DNA of 64,000 nucleotides from Plasmodiophora brassicae (Eukaryota; Endomyxa: Phytomyxea; Phytomyxea; Plasmodiophorida): assembly GCA_036867785.1 (NCBI GenBank), contig CP145412.1:1302001-1366000 (forward strand). Direction: 5' to 3'. A program made the translations under genes and the position numbers. The notes under the pieces were generated by a model. That model was not told where the DNA came from, made no database searches, and saw nothing but the letters and a program-made list of their open reading frames with translations. This document shows, in pieces, positions 31,965 through 42,765 of the stretch (position 1 is the stretch's first letter; each line of letters begins with the position of its first letter).

Positions 31965-34900
31965 ATGGCGGCCGTCGCGTTCGCCAAGCTGCTCGGCGAC
32001 AACAACTTTGTGCACTATGTCACGAAGGAGACGCTGACCCTGGGGCGAACCGCCGCGCAGTCGGACGTCGTCCTCGGCGACAACAAGAACATGTCAGTGC
32101 GGTGCACCGCGTGGGTCGATCCTCGCCCGTGACGTTCGTGACAGATCGCGGTGTCATGCCCGGATCGCCTGGAACCCGGACACGTCGTCATTCGAGCTGA
32201 CATGCCTGTCGAAGAACGGGGTCTTTGTGGATGGGCAGTTGAGTGGGCCAAGCAATCCTCCAGTGCCCCTGCATAGTCGCACCCTCATTCAGGTGGGCGC
32301 CCGTAGCGTGCTCCGCCGGCTCGCCCCTCTCAGACGCTTCTGGTGCAGATTGGGCCTCGACTGATATACTTCCTTCTGCCCAAGTCGACGTCGACGACAG
32401 TCGCAGTGGATGGCGAAGGAGATGCGTCGCAGAACCCCCCGCGTGGTCTCCAAGTCAACACCGACCAGGCAACCACTGGCAAGAAGTGGAACAGGACGAA
32501 ACGAGAGCGAATCAGGATGGCGCTTATGCGCTACGGGTACGTTTCGTACTGCAAACGATCTAGTCCAGTGCATTGAACGCACCAAGGTTCGGTCGGTGGG
32601 ACGCGCTCGCTGGGATTCTAGACGATCGGGACTACTCTCTGGTCAACGTCCAGGTCTATTGCTGTCAGCTGGTGCAGCAGCTGATTGCCAGCTGCGATGA
32701 CGCGGCGCTGGCCGCCGGCCTTCGAGAGTTGCTGAGCACTGCGCCCGTTGCGATGCCCGATGAGGACAACCCAGATTCCTCGTTGGTCGACTGGTCGTCG
32801 TTGCAGAAGAATGCCAAGAAGTGGGCGACCAGGCTGATCCTTCTTCACGTACGTAGCGTTCTGCTCCGCCCCCAACTCGCCCAGTAACTCGAGTGCCATT
32901 TAGGAACTCAAGACAGCAATTGACATGTTCGGCGAGAAGGAACTGCTATCAGACATCGGCACCATTAAGGGTGTGCTTGCGTTCGCTCCTCGGACGACGA
33001 ATCCGAATCCATTCTGATGCCATCGTCAGGTCGTCCACTTGGAGGTCATTGGGGGCGCCAGGAAGATCTCGACCTGTGCCGTGGAATCTATCGCCACGGG
33101 TTTGGTGAATTCAACGCCATTCTCAATGACGAGGCTCTCTGCTTCAAGGGTCGATGGGCGAATCGCCAAGGTTTGAAGCGGCCGGTGGCGTTAGGCGTAC
33201 TGAGTGCACCCTGAATGGCGTTTGCAGAGGGTAGCAAAGCGGAAGCCGACGAGGAGAAGGAAGATGATGACGTTTCACAAACTGGTGTCACGGCGCTGGA
33301 CTCGGAAGCGGGTCCGCCTGCTGCTCCTGCGGGGACGGCTGCGACTCAGCCGGTATCCTCCTGTGGATCTACCTGTATCTGCAAACGTTTAATTGCGTTC
33401 TTCAGGTGTCCGAAGGCCAAGGCCTGCCCGAGTGGCCGCAGCACTTAGCGCTGATCGGACGGCTTAAGCGGATCCTGGACCTTCTGCGCGTCAAGATTTC
33501 GAAAAACTACAACGGCTCGGTGTTCAAGAACGGCGGTGGCATCAACAAGCGGAAGATCGACCAGCTCGGATCGGGGGCAGATATGTCAACGCCCAAGAAG
33601 GTGGGTCGTGTCCAAAGACGAGTTCGTGAGCGGGAACTGATTCGTCGACTATCGCGTAGACCAAGCTTACGGCTTCGCGGAAGAAGTCTTCAACAAAGAA
33701 ACGTGTGGATAGCTCCTGGACGATCAAAGATCAGGTACGTGCGCTTTCGGCAAAGCAACCCGAGAGTTGTAGCCGGGCTAACATCGGCATGCAGGCCGCC
33801 TTCCAGCGCGGCATTGTTGCTCAGGGTCACCCCCCTTCGTGGAACGTGTTCCGTAATGCGAACCCGTCGCTGGCTGATAAGCTGGATGCGGAAATGGACG
33901 ACTACTATGACAAGTTTATCGAAGCCGTTGATCGGACAGTTGTATGTTCAGCGTTCCGACGGCTGATCAGTGGTCTAACCCAACATAACAGATCGATTCG
34001 ACAGTGGAGGAACAGTCGGAACAGGCACCGGATGGTGACGGGTATGTGTTTCAGGTTGACGTGGTATGGCCGTCTGCTGACCTTCGTCGTCTCCAGGGAC
34101 GAATCGATGACGTTTACCGTGGGTGTCGCTGTGAAGATAAAGGAGCGCATCGACCTGTTTGACATCGTAATTCCTGTTGTGGTAGCGCGGGATTCTGATC
34201 AGAGGTGGCAGATTTGATCGTATGCGGGACATATTGGCTGTGGGAGATCTGAGGCTACTACACGTTCCGCCGGACCCTGCTCTCTCAGGATTCTACCAAT
34301 CATGGGCGGGCGAGCACGACCTGCAATTCCTCAAAGGTGTGGTCGAGCATGGCATCGGCAACTGGGCAGCGATATTCAAGGACCCGAATCTTCCGCTGCT
34401 GTCAAGTCTTCACGGTCTGCCGGCCGACACGAAGGTTCTGTCCCGTCGTCTTCAGGTACGATTTGCGGGTCCGCGTGACCTGATCCGTTATCCAATGGGC
34501 TGGTTTGGTTCAGCAAATCTTGTCGGCGGTCGGCCTCGATCTCGACGTCCCGCCTCTAAAGTCAAAGTATCAACCGCGTCACCCTGGCGCAAGTAGGAAC
34601 TCGCGTTTGTTTTAACAGGGTACATAAGCCTGATGTTATGCCTCACAGAACCAAGTGATAGTGCAGAAGGCCCTGGCGCTAAGCAGTCTGGAGCGATCCC
34701 ATCGCCAGTCGTATACGACGCCGATGGTCGTGTTGTTCTTCCGATCCAGGTCACGTCCAGCTTGAGACTCTTGTCCCTCGGTCTGAGGCATGCGTTCTGT
34801 TGTGCGCCCCGTATCTGATCCCACTCTGCCCGCAGGGACTGTCGTAAATGGACGCGGTTTCCGAGATGGCAAGCATGTGTTTCCCATCGGGTTCAAATCA

Positions 34901-35719
34901 GGTAACAAGGACGCCGACGTCTGCCTTCTGGCTGCTGATGTCATCGCGCTAGAACGGGACTACCCGTCGCTTGTCGACCCTGCTCGACGGTGTAAATACG
35001 TGTGCGAGGTTATCGAGGGCAGAGATGCCCGCAACGAGCCGTGTGCACAGTTTCGAGTGATTTGTGCTGACCTCCCTGATGAGCCGATCGTGGCGGACCG
35101 GCCCACTCCCGTCTGGAAGCAAATCGAGACAAGGTTTGAGCGGGAGGCCCCGTATCGCGTGGCGATGTGTTGACACTGGAGATACAGGTTGGACAGCAAG
35201 CGCAATACGAGCCGAAAGAGGTCAACGATCAATGGCATGGAGAAGTTCGGTCTGAACAACCCTCTGGTGATATCCCTGCTGTCGGAAAGCGCTGGCGCCG
35301 ACGGCGGCAGTGCGGGCAACCAACAGGCGCGCCCGATGGAACCTACCGTGTCCCATCAGTCGACAGAGCCTGCGCCACAGAACGGGCATGCCAGTGACTC
35401 GTCGCCCCCTGAGTCTGTATACGACGACTCGTACCGGGAAGACCAAGACGTGGTCATGCGTGATCGACTGCCGTTTGGTGGGCCTCGGGTGGCGGGGAAG
35501 GAGGCTGTCCGGGCATTGCCTGCAACGATGCCAATGCCCATGGCCGTAGACTCTGATGACGACATTGACGACGACGACGATGAGAGCCAGTTTGACGATG
35601 ACCCAGGGGAAGACGCTGACGCTGACGATGTCGGCGACGACGATCAGGAGGACGACTCAAGTGCTGCAGACGAAAGCAGTGGGCTGGAAAGCGACCATGG
35701 TCGCATAAGCGAACTGTGA
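31965..35719 (+). CDS. Chromatin protein with FHA, CHD-like SANT modules and FYRN-FYRC domains
   Basis: Many exons; the first are 31965-32092, 32145-32292, 32334-32536 and 32587-32848. Residues about 1-110 form an FHA phosphothreonine-binding domain (LTLGRTAAQSDVVLG, NISRCHARIAW, LSKNGVFVDG). SANT/SLIDE-like modules follow: KWNRTKRERIRMALMRYG-FGRWDALAG, GRQEDLDLCRGIYRHGFGE-FNAI and EHDLQFLKGVVEHGIGNWAAIF, resembling the C-terminal part of CHD remodellers but without a helicase. Near the end is FYRN (GKHVFPIGFKS ... YVCEV) and FYRC (NGMEKFGLNNPLVISLL), as in trithorax/MLL and TBRG1. The last 150 residues are acidic and disordered. Internal exon ends from 33 to 35 kb were only partly checked; one intron (41 bp) is short. 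Confidence 0.75.
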
Positions 35720-35976
35720 AAGCGTTGGTCACCATAAACTATCTTGTTGATTTCTGAGCACCGCAATCGTCCCTATCACATGGTCGGCTCGTCTCTAACG
35801 TTTCAGGTGTCAGAAACATCTTCCGCAGGGCATTGTATAATAATCGTGTGGGTACTACGGGATTGGCAAGCCCCTCCATCTGCCGACCCTACATGGGTTG
35901 TACTGCGGCTTCGCCAAGGCGTGCTAGCATCACAGATCGAGGACAGATATTCCGGAACGAGAGCACCATCAGGCGA

Positions 35977-37324
35977 TCACCATTCCAGAGAAGGGGCTCG
36001 CGAGTCCCCCGGCGTATCCGACGTTGCTTCTTCCATTCGTCGCATCCGTCTGGCTGACCCGATGGCCGTCATCGGACGACCTTTGTTTAAACCTTCCAGC
36101 AGGACGCAGGCCTTGCAGGTCATGGCACTCGTCATATAGCCGCACTGGGCGCATGCCTTCAACTAAGCGCGATCCAACACGTCAACGAGGCACAGAGGGC
36201 GCCGTACGACAGCCGCTACCGTTTGTTTCTTGCGTCCAGCGGTCTGGACCCTGAGCTGTTCGGCGTTCTGAATGATATTCAGGATGGTCCTCGAATCGGT
36301 CCGTTCGAGGTCCTTGATGTATTCGCGCGCATACCCACGGTACGCCTGGGGTGCATACGTGCACTCTGTGGAGAAGTAGTCCAGCTTGTTCAGGTACGCG
36401 TACATGACGATCTCCTTCTCGTACGCGTACTTGAAGGGCTTGCAGCGAGAGATGGACGAATCCACACCAGTGACAATGTCCACGCAGCGACCTGCCGAGA
36501 CCTGGTTAGCGTGCAGAAACAGGGCGATGACAATTGGGCGCAAACCTAATCTAGCGATGTCCCCACGAAGAAGGTTCATCAGAACGGTCTCGGCGACATC
36601 GTCCGCATTGTGACCAGTGACGACCTTCGTAGCGCCAATCAGCGCGGCTCCACGATCAAGCGCCTGCACGAGTACGTTAAGAACCACAAACAGCGATGAT
36701 GATGTCGACTTGTTTGACCTGTCGCCTAAAGACACCACTAAAGACCACATGAGCGAGTGTGACCATCAACAAAGAGAAGTGAGACGTGTACCAGAACGTG
36801 CAGTTGTTCCTTAGGCCAACCTCGGCAACAATCTCGTCCATTGTCCATCCATACAGGTCCGCGTACGAAAGCACCTGTGCGTTCTAATGTCATCGACCCG
36901 CATGAACAATATGTTATGCGGCGATACCTTTAGGGGCAAGCCGTACTCCTCCCTGTTTCGCTGAACCGTCGCTAACGAATCATCGCGGTACCCACGAATG
37001 CCTTCGTCAATCGACAGCAGCGTCAGATTGAGACCATAGTCTCTCTCTCTGTTGAGCTTGCTTATCACATGGATTAGGACGGTGGAATCTAAACAGTACA
37101 GTGTCGGTCCGATCGTGGAATTGAATTGCGGACTCCTCACCTTTTCCTCCGGAGGCGCCAATAGCGACGTGGTCACCGCGCTCGAATAGGCGGTTCGCGA
37201 CGACCGTCGCATGGATCTCCTCCTCGAAGAGCTCAAAGAAACAGGCCGTACAGACCCGCGACCCATCGGCCGGGCGCCGCACCTGGGCCTTTGCCCGCGT
37301 ACAGCGTTCACAAGGCAGCGGCAT
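35977..37324 (-). CDS. CTU1: Cytoplasmic tRNA 2-thiolation protein 1 (CTU1/NCS6)
   Basis: About seven exons on the minus strand. The N-terminus has the paired CxxC zinc site (LPCERC ... VCTACF). The PP-loop SGGKDST is rebuilt across the first intron, and family blocks follow: [36 protein letters not shown] and [17 protein letters not shown]. The C-terminal zinc module (CAQCGYM ... [13 protein letters not shown]) is on the last exon after a 55-bp intron. CTU1 with CTU2 thiolates the wobble uridine of Lys, Glu and Gln tRNAs, using sulfur from URM1. The start at 37324 is the ATG just before PLPCERC. It is head-to-head with NOG1, with about 120 bp between starts. Confidence 0.95.
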
Positions 37325-37442
37325 ATGGGCCCGTTGCTCGGGGTCCGTGGCGGACTCCGTGACGCACCTGACACGGCGTTCTGCTCGACACGTCTTCGTG
37401 GCGGCCAGGGACACTGCTTAGCCACGGCTGCCTGCCTCCACC

Positions 37443-39645
37443 ATGGTCGTCTACAATTTTCGGACGCTGAAACCGGTGCCGTCGTCGAATGAGCTGCTCG
37501 ACATTGTCCTGTCGCGGACGCAGCGCAAGACGGCGACGCAGGTGCACAGGCGGTTCAGCATTGCCCGCATTCGACAGTTCTACATGACGAAGATCAAGTA
37601 CACGCAGACAACGTTCCATGAGCGTATCAGCGCGATCGTCGACGAGTTCCCGCGCCTGGATACCATTCATCCGTTCTACGGGGACCTGATCAATGTTCTG
37701 TACGATCGCGACCACTACAAGCTGGCCTTGGGCCAGCTGAACATGGCCCGGACCCTGATTGACAACGTCGCCAAGGACTACCTTCGTCTGCTGAAGGTGC
37801 GCAATGATGCCAGTGACGATAAGGTTGTACCTCCTAACCGACACGTGCTGACGGCATAGTTTGGCGATTCGTTGTACCGATGCAAACTGCTGAAGCGCGC
37901 CGCGCTGGGTCGGATGGGCACCATCACGAAGAAGCTCAAGTCGTCGCTTGGATACCTGGAGCAGGTCCGTCAGCATCTCAGCCGATTGCCGAGCATTGAC
38001 CCGAGCACTCGAACGCTGCTTCTGACCGGGTACCCCAACGTGGTACGTTTGCCTGCGTGTCCCGTGCCCGTGTCGAATGTCCATTCACAATGCTGCCCAG
38101 GGCAAGAGCTCCTTCATCAACAAGGTAACGCGCGCCGACGTTGACGTCCAGCCGTACGCGTTCACAACCAAGTCGCTGTTCGTTGGCCACATGGACTACA
38201 AGTACCTCCGGTGGCAGGTCATTGATACGCCCGGTATCCTGGGTACGCGCCCGCCCGAGATGCCTCGTTGCGCTGGACATACGCTGACCGTCAGTGGGCA
38301 CAGACCACCCGCTCGAGGATCGTAACACGATCGAGATGCAGTCGATCACGGCGCTGGCGCACCTGAACTGTGCCATCGTCTTCATCCTGGACGTGTCCGG
38401 CACGTCCGAGTACTCGATCGCGCAGCAGGTCAGCCTGTTCAAGAACATCCGCCCGTTGTTCGCCAACAAGCCGCTGGTGCTCGTTGCCAACAAGGTCGAC
38501 ATCCAGACGCTGGACGCGCTGGACGACGAGGACCGCGCCCTGATCGCGTCCGTCACCGAGGACGGCAAGATCCCGCTGATCCCCATGTCGAACGTCGCCG
38601 GCGACGGCATCAACGACGTCAAGACGCAGGCGTGCGACCTGCTCCTCGAGCATCGCATTTCGGCGAAGCTTCGCACGAACAAGGTCGACTCGATCCGCCA
38701 TCGGATCAACGTGGCGCGGCCGGTCGCCCGCGACAACAAGGAGCGCCCGGTGCACATACCGGCGTCGGTGCTGGCGGCGCGGGCGGCGGGTGCTGCTTCC
38801 GAAGCGATGCCCGTGGAGAAGCGGCGTCTGATGCGCGAGATCGAGGCGGAGAGCGGCGGCGCCGGCGTGTTCAACTTCGACATGCGCATGCACTGGGACC
38901 TGGACGACGCGACGTGGACGCAGGACGGCATCCCCGAGATCTGGAACGGCAGGAACGTCGCCGACTTCTTCGACGCCGACATCGAGGCGCGCCTGAACGC
39001 GCTCGAGGCCGAGGAAGCGATCCGGTGCGACGACGAGGACGGGTCCGGCAGCGAGAGCGACCTGGACCCGGAGCAGAAGGCGCTCGCGCAGGCGATCGAC
39101 AAGAAGAAGCGCATGCTGAAGATCAAGGCGCGCGACGTGCGCACCATGAACCAGCCGCAGCTGCCGCGAACGAAGCAGCCGGCCAAGTCCATCGACGAGT
39201 TCGCCCAGCACCTCGAGACGATGGGCCTCCCGTCCGACAAGGTACGCGAGCGCACGCGCGGGCGCAAACGCGCCCGGCACCCGCCGGCGGATGCGATGGA
39301 CGTCGAGGAGGACATGGTCGACGACGAAGCTGCGCCCGCCTCGGTGAAGATTGCCCGGGTGCGGTCACGGTCGCGAGCGCGATCGATGACGCCCGGCAAA
39401 GAGAGCGCCTTCAAAGACGAGAAGTACGTCTGCGTCCGTTGCACAACGCTTTCTCTGTCGCTAACGGGTCGCTGTTGTTGTTCGCACACAGAGCGCAGGC
39501 GCGCGCCCGCAGGCTGGCCAAGATCGACCAGCGGCCGTCCAACCGGATGGCGCGGGCCGGCGAGGCCGACCGCGCCATTCGCGACGCCAAACCAAAGTGG
39601 CTGTTCTCCGGCAAGCGCGGCATCGGCAAGACCGACCGTCGTTAG
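37443..39645 (+). CDS. NOG1: Nucleolar GTP-binding protein NOG1 (GTPBP4)
   Basis: Exons 37443-37796, 37860-38042, 38101-38242, 38304-39423 and 39492-39645 give 650 residues, the usual family size. The N-terminal helical domain begins [20 protein letters not shown]. The GTPase has G1 [12 protein letters not shown] split by an intron, G3 DTPGI and G4 NKVD. The C-terminal half contains the NOG1-typical MHWDLDD and [18 protein letters not shown] blocks and a basic tail ([17 protein letters not shown]). NOG1 acts in late nucleolar and nucleoplasmic 60S ribosome maturation and inserts its tail into the polypeptide tunnel. Third-position GC is very high in exon 4. Confidence 0.97.
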
Positions 39646-39717
39646 AACCTGCACGACGAACGACGACGCATCGCAGCAGAATACACGACCAGCAGCCAGC
39701 GAAAGCGACCCAGGTGT

Positions 39718-41550
39718 TTATACGGCGACGGCCGGCATGACGATGACGACGTTGAGGATGGGGACGCCGCCGTCGCCCGACGGCCGGCAGACGATGACGC
39801 GGACCTGTCTGGTGTCGGGCGTGCCGGGCGCGATGCACCGGACGGCCACGTCCGTGTGCAGGTTGACGCCGGGCACGATGGCGGGGACGACGAACGCCGG
39901 CCTGGCGATCGTGTAGACCTGCGTGTCCAGCATGATGCAGACGGGGACGTCGAGCAGGGCGGACGGGCCCGTGTTCCGGAACGCCAGCCGGATCAGGAAC
40001 CGGGGGCCCAGGCCCAGCACCTGCGCGTTCAGGCGCAGGGACAGGTGCGACGAGACGGACCCGTGGCCCTCGGCGAGCACCTTGGCGTACGCCTGCGCCG
40101 TCGCCAGGCGCAGGCGGGCCAGGTCGCGCTGGAACACCATGTGCATCTGCGGGCCCTGCTGCCGCTCCCGGTTCATCTGGTCGACGTACAGCTGCGTCCG
40201 CTTCGGGATCGCCAGCGGCTCGTCCTGCTCGGCGGGCGGCCCCGACGACGCCTGCTGCTGCTGCTGCTGCTGATTGGCGTCCAGCTGCGCCTGGCGCTGC
40301 AGGATCTTCATCGTGATGGCGCCCGTCGTCGACACCATGAACAGGCTGGCGTCCTCGCGCCCGTACTGCCCGAACTTCATCGCGGCGACCGGCGCCGAGC
40401 ACGTCACCGTCGTCAGCAGCGCCCGGCCGTCGTACAGGCGGACGTCGCCGTTCGCCAGGGCGACCATGGCGCCGGACAGGTTCGACGCGCGCCTCAGCTG
40501 GAAGGCGGCCATGCAGGTGATCGGGGCGGGCAGGCGCACCGTGTACAGCAGGTTGCCCTTGACGTGGTACCCGTGGAACACGTTGTTCATGCACCCGACC
40601 AGGACGTGGTTGACGAGCAGGACGACGCCGCAGCACTCGGTCTCGGTCTCGATCGGCCCGCCGATCACCTTCCCGTTCCTGATCGAGTAGACGCGCCCGT
40701 TGCGGCAGGCGGCGACGACCCGGTACGTCACGTCGAGCAGGCCGCTGGCGTCGAGGAAGGCGGGCGCGGCGCCCAGGTCGATCTGGCGGACGACCTTCAT
40801 CCCGTGCTGGTTCAGGATCAGCACCTGGCCCGCCTCGGTGCCGACCACGACCGACCCGACCGCCCTGGCGTCCTCGGACGACTTGTTCAGCGTCGTCATG
40901 CACGTGATCGGCGCGTGGTACCCGAGCGGCTTCCCGCGGCACGACTCGACAAAGGCGGCGCGGGACACGTCCGACCCGATGCCGATCAGCGTGGCCGATC
41001 GCGGCGTGATCGTTCGGCCCGCCTGGCGCAGCGCGACGAGGTCGCTGGCGCCGGCCTCCGGCCTGAGCTGGCCGGACGCCAGGCGATCCCAGATCAGGGA
41101 TTCGTCTGGGTCCGGGTCGACGGCGGGCACCTGGAACTTGTAGAACGGGCGCAGGTTCCTGTAGATGTACAGGAGCGGGCCGGACGCGATCGCCAGCATC
41201 GGCACGAGCGGCGTGGCGGCGTCGGCGTAGAACGCCTCGACGGCGGTGGGCTCGTCCAGCAGCGCCATCTCGGTCAGCGCCGCCTTGCCCCGGTAGACCT
41301 TCAGCCGGCGGCTCTGCAGGGCGACGACCGCCTTGTAGTCGCCGTCGCCGTTCAGGTCGACGAGCTGGAGGCACCCGCGCGACAGGCGCGCGTTCGCCAC
41401 CGGGTCGTCCCAGGCGTTCAGCCAGATCCGGGCCGCGGCCGCCGTCGCCGCCGGCTGCTTCTTCGCCAGCGGCACGTCATCGTCGCCGGCGTCGTCGTCC
41501 TTGCCGGTGTGGCCTTCGCGCGGGAGCGTCGCCGCCGCCGGCTGCGACAT
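39718..41550 (-). CDS. BBS1: Bardet-Biedl syndrome 1 protein (BBSome subunit)
   Basis: Single exon of 610 residues, about the length of human BBS1. After a variable 50-residue start comes the conserved WLNAWDDPVANARLSRGCLQLVDLNGDGD. Beta-propeller repeats follow (GPLLYIYRNLRPFYKFQVP, ITCMTTLNKSSED, GKVIGGPIETE), then the C-terminal adaptin-ear-like GAE domain (LGPRFLIRLAFRNTGPS). A polyglutamine stretch near residue 430 is an insertion. The BBSome carries membrane cargo in cilia, so the organism very probably has a ciliated stage. It is intronless in a genome where most genes of this size have several introns. Confidence 0.93.
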   Translation of the reverse strand: MSQPAAATLPREGHTGKDDDAGDDDVPLAKKQPAATAAAARIWLNAWDDPVANARLSRGCLQLVDLNGDGDYKAVVALQSRRLKVYRGKAALTEMALLDEPTAVEAFYADAATPLVPMLAIASGPLLYIYRNLRPFYKFQVPAVDPDPDESLIWDRLASGQLRPEAGASDLVALRQAGRTITPRSATLIGIGSDVSRAAFVESCRGKPLGYHAPITCMTTLNKSSEDARAVGSVVVGTEAGQVLILNQHGMKVVRQIDLGAAPAFLDASGLLDVTYRVVAACRNGRVYSIRNGKVIGGPIETETECCGVVLLVNHVLVGCMNNVFHGYHVKGNLLYTVRLPAPITCMAAFQLRRASNLSGAMVALANGDVRLYDGRALLTTVTCSAPVAAMKFGQYGREDASLFMVSTTGAITMKILQRQAQLDANQQQQQQQASSGPPAEQDEPLAIPKRTQLYVDQMNRERQQGPQMHMVFQRDLARLRLATAQAYAKVLAEGHGSVSSHLSLRLNAQVLGLGPRFLIRLAFRNTGPSALLDVPVCIMLDTQVYTIARPAFVVPAIVPGVNLHTDVAVRCIAPGTPDTRQVRVIVCRPSGDGGVPILNVVIVMPAVAV

Positions 41551-41688
41551 TGGTCACAGACTGAACCCGCTGAGGTCGAGGGCGGGTCGAGGGGTGGGCC
41601 GCCCTTCGTTTCGCGCGTCGTTTTGCGACTACGCATGTGACGACGCGCACAAACGCGCATCGTGAACGTTCGTCGGCGCTGTTTATCG

Positions 41689-41973
41689 TCACGGCGGCGC
41701 GCCGCGATCCTGGACGTCGGCGATCAGGCGGTACCCTGGGGCTAGCAGGTCCGGACGGGAACGGCGTCGGCGCCGGCGAGCGGCGATGACCACGGTGACG
41801 CAGGCGCAGATCGTGGACAGGGCCAGCAGCGCCAGGATCGCTAGCAGCGCCATGGCCGTCGTGTCCACCGCGGGCGGCGACGATGTCGGCAGTGCCGTCG
41901 TCGTCGCCATCCGTACCCGCTGACCGATTCCCGCACCCGACGACGACATGATGGTAGGGACAGGGCGCGACAA
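41689..41973 (-). CDS. Small single-pass membrane protein, 94 aa
   Basis: One exon. The N-terminal 45 residues are rich in Ser, Thr and Pro. Then comes one membrane helix (MALLAILALLALSTICACVTVVIA), a stop-transfer run of arginines (ARRRRRRSR) and a short tail with YRL. By the positive-inside rule the tail is cytoplasmic. An internal ATG (MSSSGAGIG) could be the start. No family recognised. Composition matches neighbours. Confidence 0.45.
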   Translation of the reverse strand: MSRPVPTIMSSSGAGIGQRVRMATTTALPTSSPPAVDTTAMALLAILALLALSTICACVTVVIAARRRRRRSRPDLLAPGYRLIADVQDRGAPP

Positions 41974-42066
41974 CGGCGACAGATTCCCAGCTGAGCGCGC
42001 GCGCGCGTACGCCCCACAAGAACGCAGATACCAAGTCGGCCAGTTTCCGTCGTTTACCTAATGGAT

Positions 42067-42510
42067 TCATTTGGGCAGGGTGGCGGACGCGTTGCCGGAG
42101 ACGACCCGGTAGGCGCGCCAGGCCAGAACGGCGACGCAGGCGTGGTACAGGAAGACGCCGGTGAAGGTGGCGGAGACGGCCATGTTGTTCGTGGTGACGA
42201 CGAGCAGGAAGACGAAGGCGCCGCTGAAGAACAGGACGATGATGGCCAGGACGAAACAGGTCAGGCAGGCCGACGGGCTGCGCTTGTTGAACGCGTGCAG
42301 GGCGCAGACGGCGAAGATGATCTCGAACAGCATCAGCGGCAGGAGCACCATGCAGAACACGGTGAGGAACTCGTCAATGACCTTCCGTAGCGCCTGGAAC
42401 AGCGCGATCGAGACGATGACCAGGCCCAGCACCTTCAGGAGCGAGAAGACGCCGACGGCCAGCAGGCAGGTCAGCGAGCAATCGTCCCGCTTCTGCTCCG
42501 ACGTCGACAT
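42067..42510 (-). CDS. Four-helix membrane protein, 147 aa
   Basis: One exon starting MSTSEQKRDDCSLTCLLAVG. It has four hydrophobic helices at about residues 16-40, 47-70, 80-105 and 110-132, with short loops and a small polar tail (GNASATLPK). Such four-span proteins of 140-160 residues occur in many protists without known function. Composition and GC at third position match real genes. No conserved motif seen. Confidence 0.55.
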   Translation of the reverse strand: MSTSEQKRDDCSLTCLLAVGVFSLLKVLGLVIVSIALFQALRKVIDEFLTVFCMVLLPLMLFEIIFAVCALHAFNKRSPSACLTCFVLAIIVLFFSGAFVFLLVVTTNNMAVSATFTGVFLYHACVAVLAWRAYRVVSGNASATLPK

Positions 42511-42765
42511 GGCGCGCCCGCTGGTGTTTCGAGGAATGGATCGGGCGGCGCCATCCGGCGCTGTGGAAGTGACTCACGTTCAGAGTGATTCACGACGATT
42601 CGGTGCCCCAACGTCGTCAAGCAGAATCGGGGGGCGACTGACACCTCGCGAAACATCGCATGTACAACATAATGGGTAAAACCTTGACCGTTTAATATGT
42701 CACGGGGACCACACGCTCGAGTCGATATCGATGGACAGTGGATTGACGACAAGTCGGAATCCTGC

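Noticed and set aside
37978-39654. 558-residue minus-strand open frame
   Set aside because: Antisense of NOG1 exons; serine/arginine-rich and runs through NOG1 introns without sense.
39461-41374. 637-residue minus-strand open frame
   Set aside because: Overlaps BBS1 in another frame of the same strand; Arg/Pro/Gly-rich, and BBS1 is unmistakable.
39856-41640. 594-residue open frame on the plus strand
   Set aside because: Antisense of BBS1; Arg/His/Leu-rich composition typical of the opposite strand of a GC3-rich gene, with no domain.
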